This document shows, one piece after another, positions 1 to 12,045 of a DNA stretch of 64,000 nucleotides. The notes under the pieces are model-generated. The model was not told where the DNA came from. It searched no databases and saw only the letters and a program-made list of their open reading frames with translations. How positions within the stretch are numbered: position 1 is the first letter of the stretch; each line of letters starts with the position of its first letter. The stretch is from Phialocephala subalpina (taxonomy: Eukaryota > Ascomycota > Leotiomycetes > Helotiales > Mollisiaceae). Made by a program: the position numbers and the translations under genes. The stretch is from NCBI GenBank assembly GCA_900073065.1, contig FJOG01000052.1, forward strand, positions 1,166-65,165. The letters are read 5' to 3'.

Positions 1-172
1 TAATTAATTAAAAAAAATTTTAATTTAATTTTTATATTTATATTCTTTTGAAATAAATATTTAAATTAATTTTATTTGAATATAATAAAAAATATAATTA
101 TAATTAAATTATAAAAAAATTTTTTAATTAATAAATTAATTTTAAAGTTTGGAATTATATATATTATTATGC
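1..172. repeat. AT-rich island (edge)
   Basis: The first ~170 bases are almost pure A/T with runs of A and T and no coding signal. Composition changes abruptly to normal at about 172. This is typical of repeats degraded by repeat-induced point mutation (RIP) in ascomycetes. No element can be identified because only its edge is present. Confidence 0.6.
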
Positions 173-792
173 ATTAGATACCTCACCAAGTAAACACGAA
201 AATAACATTCAAGTATCATTGGGCCGAGTATTATAACGCGAATAACAGCCGCCTCGCACGAGGGGTAAAAGGGGAAGCTGTCACGTGACTGCTACTGAAT
301 CGATGCAGATTCTGGATGGGCTGGGATAATCGTAGATAAAACCACCACTCGGACAGACCATTGGGCGATACTTTTCAGCTTGATTATTGCATTTAAAGAG
401 GCGCGTACGTCGAGGAGCCCTGCCCGTTTCAAGCCTAGCACACCCACGTCGGGTGGCCATCCGCGGTCTGAGCAAGTGTCGTCGACTAGGATTTACGGGC
501 TCTACCCAGAGTAGGGATTTCTCCGTTGAGATGTTTATGTGCGGCACAATCCCATGTTTCTCACTCGTTGAAAATCTTGAGGGGCTAATCCCGGGTGCCA
601 GCAGACTCGGCCCCATGGGGTTCGGCATGTGGGGGTGATTCGGTACGGACGTGGAGTGCGGAGTGCACAGTGCGTATCTTTTCCACACTTATACTCGCCC
701 TGAAACCACCATTCTGAACCTTCGATTTAGTTCTGAATCATTTCATACTTCCGAACGAGCTGTGTCAAGAGACTTGGTAAGCTAGCGACAAA
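173..792. other. intergenic, upstream of MFS gene
   Basis: Normal-composition DNA between the AT-rich island and the MFS start codon. Open frames on both strands here resemble no family and overlap one another. I see no gene. The promoter of the MFS gene must lie here, but no specific site can be supported. Confidence 0.5.
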
Positions 793-2624
793 ATGGCCAC
801 CGCAACCGCGGACCCAGCGTCTGGGAACAGCACCGCCCACGAGCATAATCACTATGAGGACGAGAAGCCTCTCAACACTCTGGGGCATATCCGGCTTCGT
901 GATTCGGAGAACAGAGTCATTCTCGTTCCTACGCCTTCTGCAGATCCCCACGACCCTCTCAATTGGTAAGTCTTCTGAGCACGCAAGGTCAAAATTGTGA
1001 TTCTGAATGAAGGTTCAACAGGCCAAGAGCGTTCAAGTATTACACCGCAATAGCAGTATGCTTTGCTATGATTCTGTGTAACTTTTTGGCCGCTGGTCCT
1101 ACTCTAGCAATCGTCCAGACAGCTCAGGATTTCTTCCCGAACTGGAAAGAGACGGGTCTAGAGAGCGCCATCGCGAAGACTGCTTACTTCTTCAATTGTA
1201 CCGCGCTTTTTCAGGGGCTCGGGAACTTGTTTTGGATGCCAATTATCAACAAGTACGGACGACGTCCCGCATATGTGACTGCCTTCACTTTGTATACGAT
1301 TACTGCAGTCTGGTGCGCGGTTGGTGGGGGCTATGCCAATTTCTTGGTTGCCAGGATATTCATGGGTATTGCTGCTGGCGCTGGCGAGTGCTTGGCCCCC
1401 GTGACAATTGCCGATATCTTTTTCTTGCATGAACGTGGTGCTATTACTGCGTGAGTCTTCGCAAGAAAAGGCTATTGTTGGAAATGCTCACACCTTTTCT
1501 AGCCTTTACAACGCGTCCCTCAACCTCGGTGTTGCATCTGGTGCCATTATTGATGGTTTTATCGTCAAATACCACCCCTGGAGATTTATCTATTACGTGG
1601 CGATTTCCCTCATCGGCTTCGTTACTCTGCTAGTCTACGCAACATTTCCCGAAACTGCGTACAACAGAAGCCCAGTCGCCGATGGGATTACTACTACTTT
1701 GCACGCGACATCTGGCGCCTACGTTGTTCGTAACAAAACCGAAGCCGAAGCAGGAGGGGCCGAGTTTGTGGAGACCGCGGTGCCAGTCCATCCTCAAAAC
1801 AGACAGTACTGGATGCAGGGTCTGAAGCTCTACCATGGTACCTTCACCGAAGAATCAATCTGGAATATGGCGATTCGTCCCGTCATGCTCTTGGCCTTGC
1901 CCCCTGTGCTTTGGGCGACTCTGGTCATGTCCGTGACGATTGGGTTCATCGTCGCCATCACTTCCAACGTCTCACCAGCGTTCGCACAAGCCTATGGCTT
2001 TGAAGCATGGCAGTCTGGTCTATGTTTCTTTGCCGCTATCATCGGAGCCCTCCTTGGGATTCTTTTCGGTGGCCATCTCTCAGACTGGGTTGCTGATTAT
2101 TTCACCAAACGCAATGGCGGTATCCGAGAGCCAGAATTCCGCTTGCCCGCAATCATGATCAGTGTTATCACCGGTCCCCTTGCTTTAGTTCTCTATGGTG
2201 TAGGCATCAATAACAAGCTGCACTGGATTGTTCCTACGTTGGGAATTGGTTTCAGTAAGTTCACCGAATCCTCTGTCATGGCCAAATACTAAGTCGAGGT
2301 ATAGTCAACTTTAGTATCACTCAAGCCACAAATGTCTCTCTTGTATATACCATTGATAGCTACCGTCCTATTGCTGGTGAAATTGTCGTCACCCAGCTCG
2401 CATTCAAGTCGGCCTTTGGCTTCCTCCTCGGCTTTTATACAAATCCCTGGGTCACAACACACGGATATGGTGTGGCCTATGGTGAAATGGCCATGATCTG
2501 CGGAGTTGTTCTTATTTTCTGGATCCCGTTGTTCTTTTATGGCAAGCGGATCAGACAGAGCACTATAAGCTGGCCTATCATGAAGTGGGTGAGATGGGAT
2601 GTGGACAGAGAAGTTGGCGAATAA
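793..2624 (+). CDS. MFS transporter (DHA1-type proton antiporter)
   Basis: A membrane transporter of the major facilitator superfamily, probably exporting a small molecule. Four exons fit: 793-965, 1022-1450, 1503-2254 and 2305-2624, giving about 557 residues. All introns have canonical GT/AG ends. The N-terminal cytosolic part carries the DPLNWP motif common in fungal DHA1 (polyamine/drug) carriers. The loop between helices 2 and 3 contains NKYGRRPAYV, the MFS signature. Hydrophobic segments continue to the C-terminus, and no frameshift is visible. The start is the first ATG, in an ACAAAATGGC context. The gene is isolated, with an AT-rich island 160 bp downstream. The substrate cannot be told from sequence. 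Confidence 0.85.
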
Positions 2625-2784
2625 AATGATGATATAATGTTCTTGAGGGAATGTTAGTACGGGATCTGAAGCAGCTTATAGGAAGGGGCTTGATGCTTAA
2701 TTCGAAAACCAATCTGAGACTTTAGTTTATATATTGTAATATACTTTATCTGGTTATACTCAATGCTATATGAGCTGAGATTTC

Positions 2785-3400
2785 GTGTTTAAGATCCTAT
2801 CGTATTTACCCGATCAAATTTCATCAAAGGTTCAAAATAAACCAAGTAAAAAAATTATTAGTTTTAGAGATTTAATATTTAATTACTTTAAATATACGAA
2901 TGATAAATTATACTTTATTAATAATAAAAAGAAAATAAACTCTAATTCTTATATATTTTATTTTATTATATATTCGAAATATCTTTTCTTTAATAATTAT
3001 ATTAAAAAGATTATTATTATATTCTTTATTATATTTCTAATAAATTATTTTAATATAATATAAATATTAAAAAAAGTTCAATCATTTAATTTAATAAAAA
3101 TTAAGAATAATTAAATATAAATTATTAATATTAAGAATTTGATTTTTATATTCTAAGATAAATTTTAACGATTAAAAGTAATTATAATTTTAAATATAAG
3201 AATTTTAAATAATTTATAAAATATTATAAAGAATATATTATTATTATATAAATAAACTAATATTATATAAAAGGATTATATTAAATTGGCGAGTTTAAGA
3301 AAATACTAATACTAATAATAATATTATAATTAAATTTACTATTTTATCCTATAGTATATAATATGGAGATTAGGGTATAAAGAAGTGAGTAAAAAGAAAC
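2785..3400. repeat. AT-rich island, RIP-like
   Basis: About 600 bases are extremely A/T-rich, with TTATTAATATT-like stretches and almost no G or C. A 92-codon open frame inside is Lys/Ile/Asn/Phe-only, as random AT DNA gives, and is not a gene. The island borders a broken gene on its right. It probably derives from a transposon mutated beyond recognition, which is inferred from composition only. Confidence 0.6.
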
Positions 3401-3552
3401 ACCAAAGAGGATGAAATCCACGAAGGTTCAAATGTTTGGAATTGCAGTCTCCCAAGGTATGTCTTGAATCTCCGTTGGAGAATTTGATTTGTCGTCAATT
3501 AGAATTTCATAGGAATTCTCTACTCAAAACTTCATTAATTCGGTTTGAGAAC

Positions 3553-3978
3553 TCACAATAATGCCGTATTCAATCTCAAGTTCAGAGAGCCCACATGAGC
3601 AACCAAATAACTCCGAAACTCAGGAATGTCTTTCTTCACTAATAATTCCCACCTCACTATCTGAGGTGCTGCTCTCAACTTCGAGACACCGGAACCCAAT
3701 CCAAGCGCTTCATCGGAAGGCTTGATCTTCTCAAAGAATCATTTCAATGTATCCTCACACAAGCGGGCAGCGAACTTGAGAGCCACGATTTCGGGGATTT
3801 GTCCGGGTTGAGCCGCGAATTGGGAAATCTCGTGAAGCGCTCTGCGTAGTCCCTCTAGCTCTGTTTGAAGTTCTTGAAAGTCATCGCGAGATCCACCAAT
3901 GTTGCTGACGCTCGAAATGGTCCTGTTCACAAGCCGGATCGCGGCGGAGATGTCACCTGCGCTCCAGCCGAACGACAT
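3553..3978 (-). pseudogene. broken STAND/NLR-like N-terminal domain gene
   Basis: The first exon of a large fungal protein family whose N-terminal domain begins MSFG(W/F)S.GD and is often linked to NACHT or other signalling modules. Eighty codons read cleanly from the ATG at 3978 through a LEGLRRALHEI segment. An in-frame TGA then follows LCEDTLK at 3736-3738. The same frame continues after the stop with family-like sequence (PSDEALGLGSG, then RSYLVAHVGSLNLRLNTALL), so the stop is a point lesion, probably CGA to TGA. A GTGAGT donor-like site follows LNTAL, but the rest of the gene would fall in the AT-rich island and is unrecognisable. Called a pseudogene. The domain assignment rests on recognised motif style only. 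Confidence 0.6.
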
Positions 3979-4484
3979 CTTAAAGGCTTGTTAAGCTCCT
4001 GTCCTGATAAGTACCTAGGTGTGTGTAACTTCCCTGGTCATAAATATTATAAAGAGTTGCAGCCCTAGGACATTAGCAGAGTTTAAAAGGCAAGATACTC
4101 GGAGGTGACGTTAATTACAAGGCTGGTTGTTTCTGATGTTCAGCTGATTTTGCACAGCCACCACCTTCCCCACCACCGTCGTAAAGTAGTTCGATACTCG
4201 TTAGAACTCAGCTTAAAATATGATTCTATAATTCCTAGACCTTCTCCCTAAATACACCACATTTACCAATGCTCATCCTTTAATCAAGTGCCTACTCCCC
4301 GTCGATTGTCCTTTCTCACAGCCAGGAGGGAGATTTGAAGAGTTTAGAGCCCTGAAGGAGTTCTGATCATTACACGCAGCGGTGTTTAGTCTACGTACAT
4401 TGAATACATAAATGGTACTTAAAGGATTCTCTTCCCGGAGCGAACAGCCAAGAGATCTAATTACCGATCATCAATACAAAAATC
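3979..4484. other. intergenic
   Basis: Between the truncated STAND-like gene and the 3' end of the monooxygenase gene. No open frame with family resemblance and no RNA gene was recognised. It presumably holds the promoter of the broken gene and the terminator of the monooxygenase gene. Confidence 0.4.
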
Positions 4485-7126
4485 CTAAACAGATACAATA
4501 TCTGGCACAACGCCATTGGAGCTAATGTCGTCAATCTGCTCAATCCCAACCTTCCCCACCCCACCGTTCACCACAACATCCTTCTCCTTCGGCGCAGCTG
4601 CCTCCTTCTCCAACTTCTCCAACAGAGCTCGATCCTGCTCTTCCTTCAGCTTCTCCTTCTTCTCCTTCTCGACCTCAATCGCGTTCTCAATTGACACAAA
4701 AGCATTATCGAGATAGTCCGTTGTAGGCTCGCCACAGAGTTGGCCCTTTGTGAGACCGTTTCCAAGCCAATCTGATTATCGTGTTAGCTTGGGATTTTGG
4801 TAGATGTCTTGAGAGCCGAAGAGCCGAGATTATAAGACAGCCCTGAGGATATGTCTGGGAAGCTCGGCTCTCCGAGGGCTTAAGAAGTTATGGGCGAAAG
4901 ATAAGGGGAGAGGGGTAAGAAGAGGATAGAGAAGAACATACCGAGTGGATTAGAGTTGAGTTCGGCACGTAGTTCATAGTTGAAATCCTCCCAGCGAGGG
5001 TTCTCGAAGACATATGAACCGTGTAGCTGGGATCCTGGCCAGATGGCTAGGAGGCGCCCTGTAGGACTGCCTTTGTGTTTCCACCATGCATTACACTAGT
5101 TTTGTCAAAGTTGTCAATAGGGGAGATTGGATGTTGGGGTTTTCGAGGCAGTTTGTAATGAATGGGCTTACCTGTGCTGCAAAAATAGTTGGCTTGAAGT
5201 ATCGATCTGCGTACTTGCCAAACGATTGAATGACTTCGTCCCTATGTAGCAGATGAGTTCTCATAATGTTTGAAAGGCAAATATGGCCGCCAGGAAGTAC
5301 GTACTTTACTACCATGCTCTTGATCCATTCCCGTTGAATTTTCTGGATCACCTTGATCATGTATTTCCCTTCGTTCTCTAAGAAGGGTAGAGCTGAACCA
5401 AGACCAGGGCCGCCATTGGGTCCGAGAAAACAGTAGTAGTTTGGCATGTGGCTCGGAGCCATGGAGAGGTAGGCCTCGGGAATGACTTCCCAAAGATCTT
5501 GGAGGTTCACTCCATCCTTTCCGATCACTGGGAAGTGTTGCTTGTAGACACTTCAAAGATGGGAAGTTAGCATAGACAGAACCTCAGTATGACGACAACT
5601 GTGTGGAAATGAAGAAAGTGTTGCATGCTGAGTACGCTTACCCGTCAAAGCCAGTGGCGCAGATGATCATGTCAATTTCACGGAACTTTCCATCACTAGT
5701 CTCAATGCCGTTTGAATAGACCCGCTTTATGCCTGTGGAGATAAAGTTGACATTGTCTTCAACCAAAGCTTCGAGATACTAACAAATGTTAGCGTGAGTT
5801 TATAGCATAATCCAAAGCGATATTTCGAGGGAAGAAATGGAAATGCATGCATACTCCCGGACCTGGAGTCAATCTCCTGCACCCAGGCGGAAAGTCGGGA
5901 ACCAATTGCTCAAATATCTCGGGCTTCTTGGCTAGCTTTGCCTTCATGTGGTCGCGACACATATCCCAAAGAACTTGCGCACCAGCAGTGTCTTGGTAGA
6001 GCGCTTCTACAGGTCGATGAAGAATATTCTCTACCATGCGTCGGTACTCGAGATACTCCTTGGGGTCTTTCTTGAAGCGAGCAAGGTCCGCGGCGGAAGT
6101 TTTAGCTAGCCTTCAGTCAGAAACCGTATTGAACTTAGATATTTTGACGTAAGCAAACACTTACGGTCCATTCCTCTATTCATCAAGCCTTCTCCACCAA
6201 TGCCCGCAGGTGGGATCCATGTTCTGCCCTTCATGTAGTGATCAACATGAGCAGCCTTGCGTTGGATCTGAGGCAAGATCTGTATGCCACTTGATCCTCC
6301 GCCGATCAGCGCAATACGTTTGCCTGAGTAGTCGTAAGACGTGTCGTAGGCTGCAGAGTGGAATAGCTTTCCCTTGAAGTATAGGAGACCAGGGATCTTT
6401 GGCCATTTCCATTGATTCAGAATGCCCACCGCAGAGCAGACGACGTCTGCGGTATCAACGAAAGTCTCCATATGTTAATTTATTGTAGCTTTAACCGATA
6501 TTTGCGGTTTCTTTCGATAAAGGAAAGTGCCTGATGGGTGTGAGAACCGAAAGACTTACCTCCCCAGTGTCCACTTTCTCTACATACACATGCCACTTGC
6601 CTTCAAAATCATTCCACTCGCATTTGGTAATCATGTGCTTGAACTTCATGTACTTGTAGGCATCATACTTAGCTGTTACTCGCTTCAGGTATGCCTCAAT
6701 CTCTGCTCCTGGGGCGTAGTAGCTGCTCCATTCTGGGTTTCCCTCAAATGTGAACGAATAGGCGTGTGCGGGAATATCGCAAGCTATTCCAGGGTAACTA
6801 GTACAAATAGGCTCGGTCAGCTCCTTTCTCTACACCATGAAACGCAGAATGGAGGCAGAGAGCGACACGAAAGAACAGAAGTGCACAAGGGCATACTTAT
6901 TCTCAAACCAGGTACCACCAATATCAGAATTCTTCTCGTAAATCGTCAACTCGAGGTTCTCGATCGCTCTAGGGAAGAAAACCCCGGCAATAATGCCAGA
7001 TATGCCAGCTCCGAGGATGATAACCTTCATGGGGCGGTTTTGATCCACTGGTCGGGAGGGAAAGTCATCTTCGCGGACGTTATCGAAGAACCCGGGACCT
7101 CCCATCTGTTTCTTGAAAGCGTACAT
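4485..7126 (-). CDS. Baeyer-Villiger-type FAD monooxygenase
   Basis: A flavin- and NADPH-dependent monooxygenase of the cyclohexanone/4-hydroxyacetophenone monooxygenase type, which inserts oxygen next to a ketone to give an ester or lactone. About eight exons join in frame to roughly 600 residues. Visible motifs in order are the FAD Rossmann GAGISG, GGTWFEN, YPGIACDIPAHAYS, the fingerprint region FKGKLFHSAAYD, the NADPH Rossmann GGGSSG, GRTWIPP, RLTPGPGYLEAL and ATGFDG. The fingerprint normally ends in Trp-Pro/Asp, but here the Trp position is Tyr. The C-terminus is a Lys/Glu-rich tail. The start was chosen at MYAFKK, 34 codons before the first Rossmann motif; an upstream in-frame start near 7261 is possible. 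All introns are canonical and no lesion was seen. Upstream is a dead alcohol dehydrogenase and a P450. Confidence 0.85.
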
Positions 7127-8232
7127 CTTGAAGAGAGGAGTAGCTATAACACAAGGACTTGAATATAGAGTACCAGGAGAGGATATTGAAGTGCAGGATG
7201 GAATGAGAATATTCAAGATTGACTTGTCATAGGTTTCGATATATGAAGATACAGCTACCATTTAAAGTCCACGATTACGCCTTCGGTGGCATGAGCGGAA
7301 TACACTACGACACGCATCACTCGATATCGCTCACTTCCGCTGCACTCTCTATCTGGTTGAACTGAAGTGGTCAGCTCTTGAAGCCGACGGTCGTGCGGAC
7401 GGAAGGAATTAGTAATTCGTTTCTGACATTGCCTTATCGGAAGCTCGAAGGTAAGACATTTTCAGGTGCCGGATGACATGCGCATGTAAAGTCTGGAAAT
7501 TCGGGGCATGGGATCTGGGGACGGGGGTAGCGAGTCTTCCGGGCCGGATTGTAGTGATATTTGTCAACATTCGTGACTAATAAGACAAGTACGGCGGTAG
7601 TAGCCTTAAGATCTGCAGACACTTGGACACGAGGTACTTGCAAAAGAGAGGCAGAGGATGGGCAGAAGACTGGAAGATTGGAAGATAGGAAGAATGGATG
7701 AGATCAGAGGAGCAAGGAGCAAAGAAGTATCATCAAAAATTGAGGAGGAGGTTTACTTTTTTTTGCTAATCGTTTACTAATCATAGGTCTCGATTGAATG
7801 GCAATGAGCAGTAAGGACAAGCCGAGAAGTTAAGACAAATCAAGGCGGTGGTTTAAGCAGAAAGAGAACATATAAACTAAATTAGCTATTCAGGCATTGA
7901 AGAAGTTTGAGGATTAGAGTCAAAGCGAGTAGCCATGAAATCTCCCAGAAATAAATCTAGGATCAGTAGACTCAACAATTAAAGAAATAAAATGGCAAAG
8001 ACGTCGTCGTGTTGTTAGGCAGAATCATATGATAGTGTGGGGCATCATTTTCATCTCATCTTTTCACGGATTTCAACAAACCACAATTAATATCAAAGTA
8101 TATTCTGGGAGTCTTCAACAAACAAGACTCTCCTGTCGGACTACTCTGATTGCTATTTCAGTTTGGCGGTCGCTCAACCGAATGTAAGCAGCAGCAAAAA
8201 GCAAGAAGAAATGAGCATCTCAATGTTGTAGG
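7127..8232. other. intergenic
   Basis: About 1.1 kb upstream of the monooxygenase gene and downstream of the broken dehydrogenase. It is purine-rich around 7640-7760. Small open frames resemble nothing. No RNA gene or repeat was recognised. Confidence 0.4.
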
Positions 8233-9460
8233 TTAAGACAGATTCAGCATAACCCGTCCCTGAACCTTCCCATCTCGCATGTCTTCGGACACCTTCGTTA
8301 AGTTCTCCATATTCTCGATTTGATAGTGCGCTTTCACAAGCCCTCGAGCCGCAAAACCCAGCACCTCGATTGCCTCCTGCTGGTTCCCCACCGAAGATCC
8401 ATTAATACGATACTGATTTGTAACTATCGTCGAGGGCATTTCCTTTGCAATCGGTACGAGATCGATCTCTGGCATTGCACACGCACACTACTGTACCATT
8501 GAAGCGCAGGAACGGCACTGCTTGCGAATAGGCGACGTCAGCTGCGGTACAGACAATCACACCGCTCGCACCTAGGCCGTCGGTCAGAGATTTCACATAT
8601 GCCGTGATAGCTGCACCTTCATCATCTCGAGGGAACTGTGTTATATCGACAAAATTCTTAGTGCCCAATTCTTTGAACAGATCAACCTTACTTGCGTGGT
8701 CAATGCCGATGATGCGCAAGCCCAGCACTCGTGCTCCGATCTGGACTGCAAGATGGCCAAGTCCGCCACCGGCATCTGACACCACTACCCAGTCGCCAGG
8801 CTTAGTTTGGCTTTTGAGAAGGGCAGAGTAGACAGTGACTCTTGCACAAAGCAAAGGCGCTGCTGAAGCAGAGTCCAGTCCGTCAGGTGTTGGAGTTACA
8901 TCGTTGGCAGGGCCGAGTGTGAACTGCTGAAAGGTGCCTGGAGTTTAGTAGCCAGATATCTTTTGATTGAAGCAAAGTCCGTCAGATCGCACGAGGCAGG
9001 GTGCTAAAGAGGCACAAGAAGAGGCAATCAGAATGATGTGGATAAAGTGCAGGGGAGCTTATCCATGCTTATATAATTCTTGTATGGTATATGCGAGAAG
9101 GAAAACATGGGTAAAAAGTTATTTACCACCTCTGCTGCATGCGCTTGCTATCCATTGGACTACAACACGGTCACCAACCTTGATGCTTGTGGTCTCAGCT
9201 CCCGGACGCAGCTTAACCACGGTTCCCACTCCTTCATGACCACCGACTTGGTCTGCAGCTGCAGGTACGACGAGGGCTTTCCACTTTGGACCGAATTCTG
9301 AATGAGCATAGCTTCGACCGAGAAGGGGCCAGATCACGAACCGCAACTACCATCATGACTGCGACGTTTGAGTGACATACTCCAGCGAAAATGAACGCAC
9401 AAATTTATCAAAACCTCTCCTGGGCCTGGATCAGGCCTTATTATTATCATCCTCCAGAAT
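8233..9460 (-). pseudogene. zinc-dependent alcohol dehydrogenase pseudogene
   Basis: A relic of a medium-chain zinc alcohol dehydrogenase of the fungal ADH1 kind. In order it shows PGPGEVLINLC, HSEFG, VGGHEGVGTVVKL, VGDRV, a QKISGY segment, TPGTFQQ, a GGGLGHLAVQ cofactor motif, a GIDHASK segment and GFAARGLVKAHYQ. At least two lesions are visible. An in-frame TAA at 8945-8947 lies between SGY and TPGTFQQ, and there is a one-base shift near 8471-8475 between FNGTVVCV and MPEIDLVPIAKEMP. The first catalytic-zinc Cys of the usual CHS(D/E) motif reads AHSE, and the N-terminal exon is not recognisable. A functional copy would oxidise an alcohol with NAD+. It lies between the monooxygenase and the P450, where such an enzyme would fit the pathway. 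Confidence 0.8.
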
Positions 9461-9773
9461 CGTCCCATCTTTTGTGCTTTGAAGCCCAGGCGTTTTGGTG
9501 ACCGAGCGTTTGGACAGTCATCGCGAACTCCAAGCCCGCCTCGGTGTGAAACGCGGGGCCCCCAGCCGGTAATGTCGGGATTGGCCGTCGCTTCATCTGC
9601 TGCATAACATGTGACCCCGCTTCTGACCCTACATGGCAGGCTTGACATGCGCGTTTTACGCAGGTGCACTTTCTCCTAGAGTTGCCAGCCCGTCCGACTA
9701 TGAAAGGGTGACGAATTCCAAGATTGCTTCTTTTTTACGTCTTCCGCTTCAAGCCTTCTTTGTCAGAATAAAT

Positions 9774-12045
9774 ATGACTACATTTAAATCGTCTCCCCCT
9801 TTGTATGCCTGGCTGGTCTTGGTCATCGGCGTTGTCTTTCTGCTTTGGAAGCTGTCCCGGGTTGGCATGCGTCCAAAGGGGTATCCACCTGGTATTTCTC
9901 CTGAAACCTGTTACTGCTACCGGAGGATGAAGCGCTAATAACTTGATCAGGACCTCCAACGCTTCCAATAATTGGCAATCTACATCAACTTCCGCGAAAG
10001 GATTTGCACTTGCAATTCCAGAAATGGACAGAACAGTGTAAAGCCTCCTCCTTTTCTCGTGTAGTTGTCAAGTGCTAAACATAGCTTTCCAGACGGACCA
10101 GTGGTCTCAATTCAACTGGGCACGCAGACCCTTGTCCTGCTCGGCACTGCCACTGCAGTTAGTGATTTACTGGAGAAGAAGAGTAGCATCTATTCCACAC
10201 GAATGGATATTATGTTTCGCGAATTTGGCAATGAACTCAATATTGCCTTTCGACCGTTTGTTCCCTACTCTCAATAGAATAAGGAAGATAGTTCCACTGA
10301 CAACTGGAGTAGGTACGATGATGTCTGGCGTCGACAGCGTAAAGTGTATCACGTTCGATTGAACGCCAAGCTGGCTAATAATTATCTTCCTTATCAAGTA
10401 CATTTTGCGGGCGTTCTTGGGCGGTGTAGCAAGAAAGTAGCTAACTCTGATAGTATTTTGAAACGTATCACCTGCTCCATGACTTACTCGAGAGTCCTCG
10501 CGAGTACCGCCATCATGTTGAGAGATTCACCATCAGCATTGGCTCAACCATTGCGTTTGGAAAGAGAGTGCAATCAGCGGACAACCCGGCTGTGAAGACG
10601 CTGATGGAGGTAAGCACCAAGTTTTGTGATATCCAAGGGAAATTATCTAGCTGATACATTATTCTTAGTGGTTCCGTGGTACTATCGCAGCAGGCAGCTC
10701 ACTTGTCATTGCTGATTGGTGGCCTGTAGTACGGCCACTAATTCGTGCGGTACCATTCGTCATCAATCCGATCAAACAGACATTGGGTGCGCTGCATCAA
10801 AAGGAGGAAAATCTATGGAAGAATCTAGTGGGTGAAGCAAGAGAACACGTCAAACATGGCAGATTCTACCCAAGTATGACTTACCCCTGCTTCCACCGAT
10901 GTTATCTTGGTTGACCTCTCTAAAGGTCTTTGTCGTGACATGATCACTCGCTCTGGAGAGAGCGAGAAGGATCGGTTGAGTGAACAAGAAATCTGGTATA
11001 ACTCAGGGCATTCTTGGGCGGCTGCTACGTATAGCCCCACGCTAGATATCTTGAAAACTTCCACTAACGTGCCGTTAGAGATACACAATCGAACAGCTTG
11101 TTAGGTTTCATCAAGGTAAGCCGAAAGTGTTTCTAAGAGCCTGGATCAGGAACAACTGAAGCTAAATGTTAATTTTAGGCTATGATTCTCTATTCGGACG
11201 TGCAAGCTGAAGCTCGTAACGAGATCGATAGAGTTGTTGGTTCTCAGAGAGTTCCAGAGTGGACTGATCGCCCGAATTTACCATATATTCGTCGATGCGT
11301 GGAAGAGAGCCTTCGCTGTGAGTCATAACAAAGCAACCCCTTGAATGTACCCACTAACATCACCTCAGGGGCACCGACCGCATTGACTGGTGGCCCAATG
11401 CCTCACGCGACCAGCAAAGATGATATATACAAAGGATACTACATTCCAGCAGGCGCGGGAGTAATGAACTGCGTAAGTATTCTCGCAACCCCTCAAGGTT
11501 GAAATGCTGACCTACTCTGAAGGTCTGGACTATCAATAACGATCCCGCAAAGTTTAGAAATCCGCGTGAATTCAATCCTTTGAGATTCTCAGAGGAGGAC
11601 TCAGCCATGGAGGGGTTTTCAGTCACCCAGAACTATGAGAAGAGACCACATAACACCTTTGGAGCTGGACGAAGAATCTGTCCAGGATCGCACGTCGCAG
11701 AGCGTACGTTATTCGTTACCATGGCACGGCTGCTCTGGGCTTTCGAGTTTCATCCGAAGATTGATCAATTCGGTAATGCTGTGCCAATTCACAGAGACGG
11801 AATGACTGGCGGAATGATTGTGGGCCCTGAACCATTTGAGTATGTCTCCCGTGACCCCTGGAAAGGTGACATAACTAATTGACCCTAACAGGTGCGATAT
11901 TCGACCACGAGGGGATGACAAAGTCATATTTATTCGAAGGATGTACGAAGATGCAAATACCAGCTTGGATGTCGAGGGAAACTATACAGAGGAATTCTTC
12001 AAGGAGAATTGGAAAGCTGGTGAAGTCAACGTGAGGGGACTTTGA
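9774..12045 (+). CDS. cytochrome P450 monooxygenase
   Basis: A membrane-anchored haem monooxygenase. About eleven canonical introns can be placed, giving roughly 520 residues. An N-terminal hydrophobic anchor follows MTTFKSSPPL and is followed by PPGPPTLPIIGNLHQLP. Further along are the WRRQRK helix-C motif, AAATDTQSNSLLGFIKA (I-helix region with the acid/alcohol pair shifted to TDTQ), ESLR (the ExxR motif) and the haem loop FGAGRRICPG with its Cys ligand. No stop or frameshift was found in the joined exons. It resembles the O-methylsterigmatocystin-oxidoreductase-like P450s that fungi use in both biosynthesis and catabolism. The substrate is unknown. It is transcribed away from the dead alcohol dehydrogenase, with which it shares a ~300 bp upstream region. 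Confidence 0.88.
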
